From the NCBI RefSeq assembly GCF_026127265.1, contig NZ_WWFG01000002.1:2480001-2544000 (forward strand): a DNA stretch of 64,000 nt. Reading direction: 5' to 3'. The first letter of the stretch is position 1, and the number at the start of each line of letters is the position of its first letter. The DNA comes from Nostoc sp. KVJ3 (GTDB lineage Bacteria; Cyanobacteriota; Cyanobacteriia; Cyanobacteriales; Nostocaceae). A program made the position numbers and the translations under genes. This document shows positions 59,731 to 64,000 of this stretch, one piece after another. The notes under the pieces were generated by a model. It ran no database searches and was not told the DNA's origin. It saw only the letters and a program-made list of their open reading frames with translations.

Positions 59731-61737
59731 ATGTTCACCAAAGAAAACCTTCTAGCTGCATGGTTTCAAGTCCGTGCGGGAAGTCGTAATGCTGGGGTGG
59801 ATGGAATAACCCTTGACTTATTTGCTGCGGGAGCAAATTCTGAGTTAGAGGTGATTCTTCACCAACTGTTACAAGAATCTTACCGCGCTAGTCCCGCAAA
59901 GGGATTTTATGTAGCTAAGAAAAACGGTGGTAAGCGATTGATTGGTCTTCCTATCGTCCGAGACAGAATTGTGCAGCGTTTATTACTAGAAGAACTGTAT
60001 TTTCCATTAGAAGATACCTTTCTTGATTGTAGTTATGCTTATCGTCCCGGCAGAAATATTCAGCAAGCTGTACAACATTTGTATAGGGACTACAAATTAC
60101 AACCAAAGTGGATTATTAAGGCTGATATTGCGGAGTTTTTTGATAATCTTTGTTGGGCTTTGTTGTTAAGTGCTTTAGAGGAATTGAAACTTGAACCAAT
60201 AGTATTGCAATTGCTTACCGAACAACTCAAATCAGGGATTGTGATTGCCGGAACACCTGTTTATCCGGGTAAAGGTGTGTTGCAAGGTGGCGTGCTTTCC
60301 GGTGCTTTAGCTAATTTATACCTGAGCGATTTTGATCGGAAATGTCTGCGTCACGGCATGAATTTAGTTCGATACGGGGATGATTTTGCTATTGCTTGTA
60401 GTAGTTTTCAAGAAGCGAATCGGGTTTTGGATAAAGTTACTGCTTGGTTAGGAGAACTTTATTTACACCTGCAACCAGAGAAGACACAAATTTATACCCC
60501 TAATGATGAATTTATTTTTCTAGGTTATCGGTTTGCAGGGGGTAACGTTTATGCACCACCTCCACCCATACCTGTACGACAGGGGGAATGGGTAACAAAT
60601 GAGTCGGGTTATCCCTATTTTCGCCCCAAGGAACGCAAACTCAAGTTTGAATCTCGTCCGCCCAAGGCTTGTTCCCCTAGCAAACCTAGCAATTTACCTC
60701 AAGCACCAATCTCTCATCTTTGGCAGGATTCTATGTCTACTTTATACGTAACTGACCAAGGCGCTTATTTGAGCGTCAAAAATCAACAATTTCAAGTTTA
60801 CTACCAGGGAGAATTGCGGATTAAAGTTCCAGCAAGTCGGGTGAGTAATATTGTGTTATTTGGTTGTTGTAATGTATCACATGGTGCGATATCTTATGCC
60901 TTACGGTGGCGGATTCCGATTATGTATCTCTCACAAAAAGGTAGGTACTTTGGACATACAGGTGTACAGGGATATGCTAAGGTTGAGTATTTAATTCAAC
61001 AGGTAAAAAACTGTGACAATCCTCTATTTACTCGCCAACAGGCAGAAGTCATTGTAGCTGCCAAATTACACAATTCTCGGATATTACTAATGCGATTAAA
61101 TCGTCGTAGGGAAACAGAAATTGCCACCAAAGCCATAGATTTAATCGAAATTCTCATAGACAGTTTACCCCAAGCCGAAAGTATGGATGCTCTCCGGGGA
61201 TATGAAGGGAAAGCTGCGACTCTCTATTTTCAAGCCTTGGGTTCTTTGTTTACAGGTTTCTTCGCTTTTGATAAGCGTACTAAACGTCCACCAACTGACC
61301 CAATTAATAGTTTAATGAGTTTGGGTTATACTTTATTAAGTCAGCAAGTTTTTTCCTTTGTGCAAGCGGTTGGATTGCACACTCATTTTGGTAATTTACA
61401 CGTTCCTCGCGACAATCACCCAGCTTTAGTATCTGACTTGATGGAAGAGTTTCGCGCTCAAGTTGTTGATTCATTTGTTGCTTACTTGGTGAATAAAAAA
61501 ATTCTCGATCCTGAAGATTTTACTCCCCCTGACGAACGTGGAGGTGTATATTTACAAGCGAGTGCGTTGAAAAAATATCTTAAGCACTGGGAGGAGAAGT
61601 TACAAACCGAGACGATGCACCCACACACAGGTCATAAAGTAGCGTATCGTCGTTGTATAGAATTGCAGGTGCGCGAATATATTGCTTGTTTGACTGGTGA
61701 GGTTGAAGTTTATCGTCCAATGACTTGGCAGAAGTAA
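59731..61737 (+). CDS. Reverse transcriptase-Cas1 fusion
   Basis: 668 residues. RT domain ~1-270: RLIGLPIVRDRIVQRLLLEE, motif A IIKADIAEFFDNL (Asp132), KGVLQGGVLSGALANLYL, and the catalytic RYGDDFAIAC (Asp217/218), a YGDD instead of the usual YADD. Linker rich in Pro. Cas1 domain from ~335 (MSTLYVTDQGAYLSVKNQQF) with intact catalytic Glu492 (YEGKAATLYF), His557 (GNLH), Asp569 and Glu572 (DLMEEFR). RT-Cas1 proteins acquire spacers from RNA in type III systems. No Cas6 domain is fused and no cas2 follows. The array 2 leader lies 38 bp downstream. Confidence 0.95.
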   Translation: MFTKENLLAAWFQVRAGSRNAGVDGITLDLFAAGANSELEVILHQLLQESYRASPAKGFYVAKKNGGKRLIGLPIVRDRIVQRLLLEELYFPLEDTFLDCSYAYRPGRNIQQAVQHLYRDYKLQPKWIIKADIAEFFDNLCWALLLSALEELKLEPIVLQLLTEQLKSGIVIAGTPVYPGKGVLQGGVLSGALANLYLSDFDRKCLRHGMNLVRYGDDFAIACSSFQEANRVLDKVTAWLGELYLHLQPEKTQIYTPNDEFIFLGYRFAGGNVYAPPPPIPVRQGEWVTNESGYPYFRPKERKLKFESRPPKACSPSKPSNLPQAPISHLWQDSMSTLYVTDQGAYLSVKNQQFQVYYQGELRIKVPASRVSNIVLFGCCNVSHGAISYALRWRIPIMYLSQKGRYFGHTGVQGYAKVEYLIQQVKNCDNPLFTRQQAEVIVAAKLHNSRILLMRLNRRRETEIATKAIDLIEILIDSLPQAESMDALRGYEGKAATLYFQALGSLFTGFFAFDKRTKRPPTDPINSLMSLGYTLLSQQVFSFVQAVGLHTHFGNLHVPRDNHPALVSDLMEEFRAQVVDSFVAYLVNKKILDPEDFTPPDERGGVYLQASALKKYLKHWEEKLQTETMHPHTGHKVAYRRCIELQVREYIACLTGEVEVYRPMTWQK

Positions 61738-61774
61738 AACTGGAAAATAGTTGTTGATTTACTGTTTTAATTGA

Positions 61775-61968
61775 CTTTTCGTGGGATAGACACAATGGCT
61801 GAAACCCTGATTCTCTCGTTCTATCCCACGAAAAGCACTCTACTTATGGGTTTGATGCCTCTTGATGATGAACTTATTGCCAAGAATTATCAATTATCTC
61901 GGAAAAAATTTGCATCCCACGAAAAAGTGCTGTAGACTTATTGCTGGGTAAGGCTTTCAGCGACTACC
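61775..61968 (+). promoter_or_regulatory. CRISPR leader 2
   Basis: Homologous to leader 1. Its inverted repeat is CTTTTCGTGGGATAG / CTATCCCACGAAAAG (61775-61789 and 61821-61835), 15-bp perfect, so both arms changed together relative to leader 1. Third half-site ATCCCACGAAAAAG at 61914-61927. The terminal ~95 bp before the repeat are almost identical to leader 1. Confidence 0.8.
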
Positions 61969-64000
61969 CTTTAAACTTCTTCGGAAGTTGAACTAATGGA
62001 AACCTTAATGACTCTCTTCGGGTCAGGAAACTGCCCTGCATAAACTTTAAACTTCTTCGGAAGTTGAACTAATGGAAACCTTCACTATTACCACTTTCCA
62101 GTCTGCGCCTTCTTCTTTAAACTTCTTCGGAAGTTGAACTAATGGAAACGAAAAGTGTTTGCTTTTGAAAGCAAGATAGTCGCGTGAAGCTTTAAACTTC
62201 TTCGGAAGTTGAACTAATGGAAACGTGCCGGCGTAGGCGTTGTGGTAGGTGCTGGAAATGGATCCCTTTAAACTTCTTCGGAAGTTGAACTAATGGAAAC
62301 ACAATTCCACCGCCATCCATGGGGACTGGAATGAAAACTTTAAACTTCTTCGGAAGTTGAACTAATGGAAACTTAGAATTACATTGCTCTCGACTAATGT
62401 AACCTTTTCCCTTTAAACTTCTTCGGAAGTTGAACTAATGGAAACTCTGCATTTGGCAGCAGTTCCGGGGTTGGCAAACAGAACTTTAAACTTCTTCGGA
62501 AGTTGAACTAATGGAAACTTTATTGCACCACAAGATGGGCATTTCCAGCTGTCTTCTTTAAACTTCTTCGGAAGTTGAACTAATGGAAACGTGAAGTACT
62601 CTTTTCGGCGAGACCGCATCAAATTCACTTTAAACTTCTTCGGAAGTTGAACTAATGGAAACGGTGCGTCAAATACTGCCTAGTAAGCGTGGTATCAATC
62701 TTTAAACTTCTTCGGAAGTTGAACTAATGGAAACCAGCAGGATCGTATCCAAGAGACTCGTGATGTCTAATCCCCTTTAAACTTCTTCGGAAGTTGAACT
62801 AATGGAAACGTATTATAGTGATGAACTATTCCTTCGGCAAAAGCTATACTTTAAACTTCTTCGGAAGTTGAACTAATGGAAACATTCTCTATTAAAGATC
62901 CAAAGGGTTACACTATTATCTTTAAACTTCTTCGGAAGTTGAACTAATGGAAACGTTCTCGTACAGACTCTTTGAAGCCTTGTTCATTATTGTCTTTAAA
63001 CTTCTTCGGAAGTTGAACTAATGGAAACGAGGAAAAATCCAACTTCTGAGCATACGTGAATCAAACTTTAAACTTCTTCGGAAGTTGAACTAATGGAAAC
63101 GACCTTTATTTTTCGCCGCTTCTTTATCAGTTTTATCATCTTTAAACTTCTTCGGAAGTTGAACTAATGGAAACCTTTAATTCAATCCAAAAATTTACCA
63201 ACTTTTCAGCTTTAAACTTCTTCGGAAGTTGAACTAATGGAAACTATCTAGAGATTACTGCGTCAGTAGTTTCGATCATTTCTTTAAACTTCTTCGGAAG
63301 TTGAACTAATGGAAACTTGAAATCTACTTCAGAGAAAAACCATAGGAAGTGCTTTAAACTTCTTCGGAAGTTGAACTAATGGAAACAAAGAAGCAATACA
63401 GGAAGCAAATAATTTTTCATGATTCTTTAAACTTCTTCGGAAGTTGAACTAATGGAAACTGATCGGCCTGGTTGGCTGCGTCGCAAAGTTCCCAACTTTA
63501 AACTTCTTCGGAAGTTGAACTAATGGAAACTGGATTTTTTGGATCAGGAGCAAAGAGTACAGAAGCAACTTTAAACTTCTTCGGAAGTTGAACTAATGGA
63601 AACGTTCTGTCATGTGGAAGTTTTCTTCTAAGAAGCTACTACTTTAAACTTCTTCGGAAGTTGAACTAATGGAAACAATAATCGATCCAACCGTGCCTAG
63701 GAGCAACAATTCTTTAAACTTCTTCGGAAGTTGAACTAATGGAAACCAGCGTCAGCAGCCCTCTTGAGCTTTTCTTTAGCTACTTTAAACTTCTTCGGAA
63801 GTTGAACTAATGGAAACAATCACCATCAAAGGTAGGATAATTACCTATTAACATTCTTTAAACTTCTTCGGAAGTTGAACTAATGGAAACTTTTCCATCG
63901 CGCCAGAGTGCGGCCCTATAAATGTAGGGGCTTTAAACTTCTTCGGAAGTTGAACTAATGGAAACGAATGCACTAAAATCCTGTATTGGTGCAGTCTTTT
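61969..64000 (+). CRISPR. CRISPR array 2 (at least 28 repeats)
   Basis: Same 35-bp repeat as array 1, first at 61969, last in the window at 63931, then a spacer running off the end. Twenty-eight repeats are visible with spacers of 35-41 bp. All visible repeats are identical, as expected near a leader. Spacers near the leader are the newest. I saw no spacer matching anything else in the window. Confidence 0.98.

Noticed and set aside
59731..61737. Group II intron maturase for the reverse transcriptase
   Set aside because: No intron RNA features or maturase X/En domain; the C-terminal half is a clear Cas1, so RT-Cas1 is the right call.
62413..62628. 71-codon ORF in CRISPR array 2
   Set aside because: It is made of translated repeats (FPLVQLPKKFK repeated) and spacers.

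Overview
The window looks like a chromosomal segment of a filamentous, probably heterocyst-forming cyanobacterium (Nostocales-like). The signs are very frequent HIP1 octamers (GCGATCGC), an orange carotenoid protein, phosphoketolase, many dispersed cyanobacterial hairpin and MITE-like repeats, and protein sequences that read like Nostoc relatives. The assignment is inference from sequence character only; no rRNA or other marker is present.

Layout. 0-9 kb: a truncated transposase and a broken small gene, then pstB, class I fructose-bisphosphate aldolase and phosphoketolase on the minus strand, glgX on the plus strand, and a tiny zinc-ribbon gene. 9.5-12 kb: orange carotenoid protein with a clear terminator, a pentapeptide-repeat protein and a hypothetical gene. 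12.8-21 kb: a complete Na+-type N-ATPase gene set in the unusual order R-B-E-F-A-G-D-C-Q, split by an IS-derived element (between atpF and atpA) and a MITE (between atpG and atpD), and bracketed by two ~80-bp direct repeats. 21.5-28.6 kb: small envelope genes, then a pyruvate kinase-like gene, L-lactate dehydrogenase and phosphoglycerate mutase. With aldolase, phosphoketolase and glgX these form an accessory glycogen-breakdown, lower-glycolysis and fermentation set around the N-ATPase. 28.9-38.5 kb: an orphan histidine kinase, a glutamine synthetase-family enzyme and a BMP-type (nucleoside-like) ABC transporter whose operon is interrupted by a zeta-toxin-like pair and a MITE. 38.8-40.8 kb: a methyltransferase and decayed gene fragments.

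41-64 kb is a defence region. A type III-B operon (cmr2/cas10, cmr3, cmr4, cmr5, and a Cmr6-Cmr1 fusion) runs on the minus strand; cmr3 carries two compensating frameshifts. Two CRISPR arrays share one 35-bp repeat and a conserved leader: one of 7 repeats, the other of at least 28 running off the window end. Two adaptation modules are present: cas1-cas2 on the minus strand and a reverse transcriptase-Cas1 fusion on the plus strand. Between them lie an HTH-DUF4384 gene and a large TPR-CHAT protease gene.

Most interesting: (1) a four-box operator (TATATGAGT-like boxes at 12/21/12-bp spacing) sits upstream of cas1-cas2, of the HTH-DUF4384/TPR-CHAT pair and of RT-cas1, suggesting that one regulator controls both spacer-acquisition modules and a CHAT protease; (2) the stand-alone Cas1 aligns without gaps to the RT-Cas1 in the key blocks but has lost the catalytic Glu, His and second acidic residue (Ile, Tyr, Ala), so it may be a structural subunit in an integrase powered by RT-Cas1; (3) the leaders hold a palindrome whose arms differ between arrays but stay self-complementary; (4) the N-ATPase operon is circularly permuted between direct repeats.
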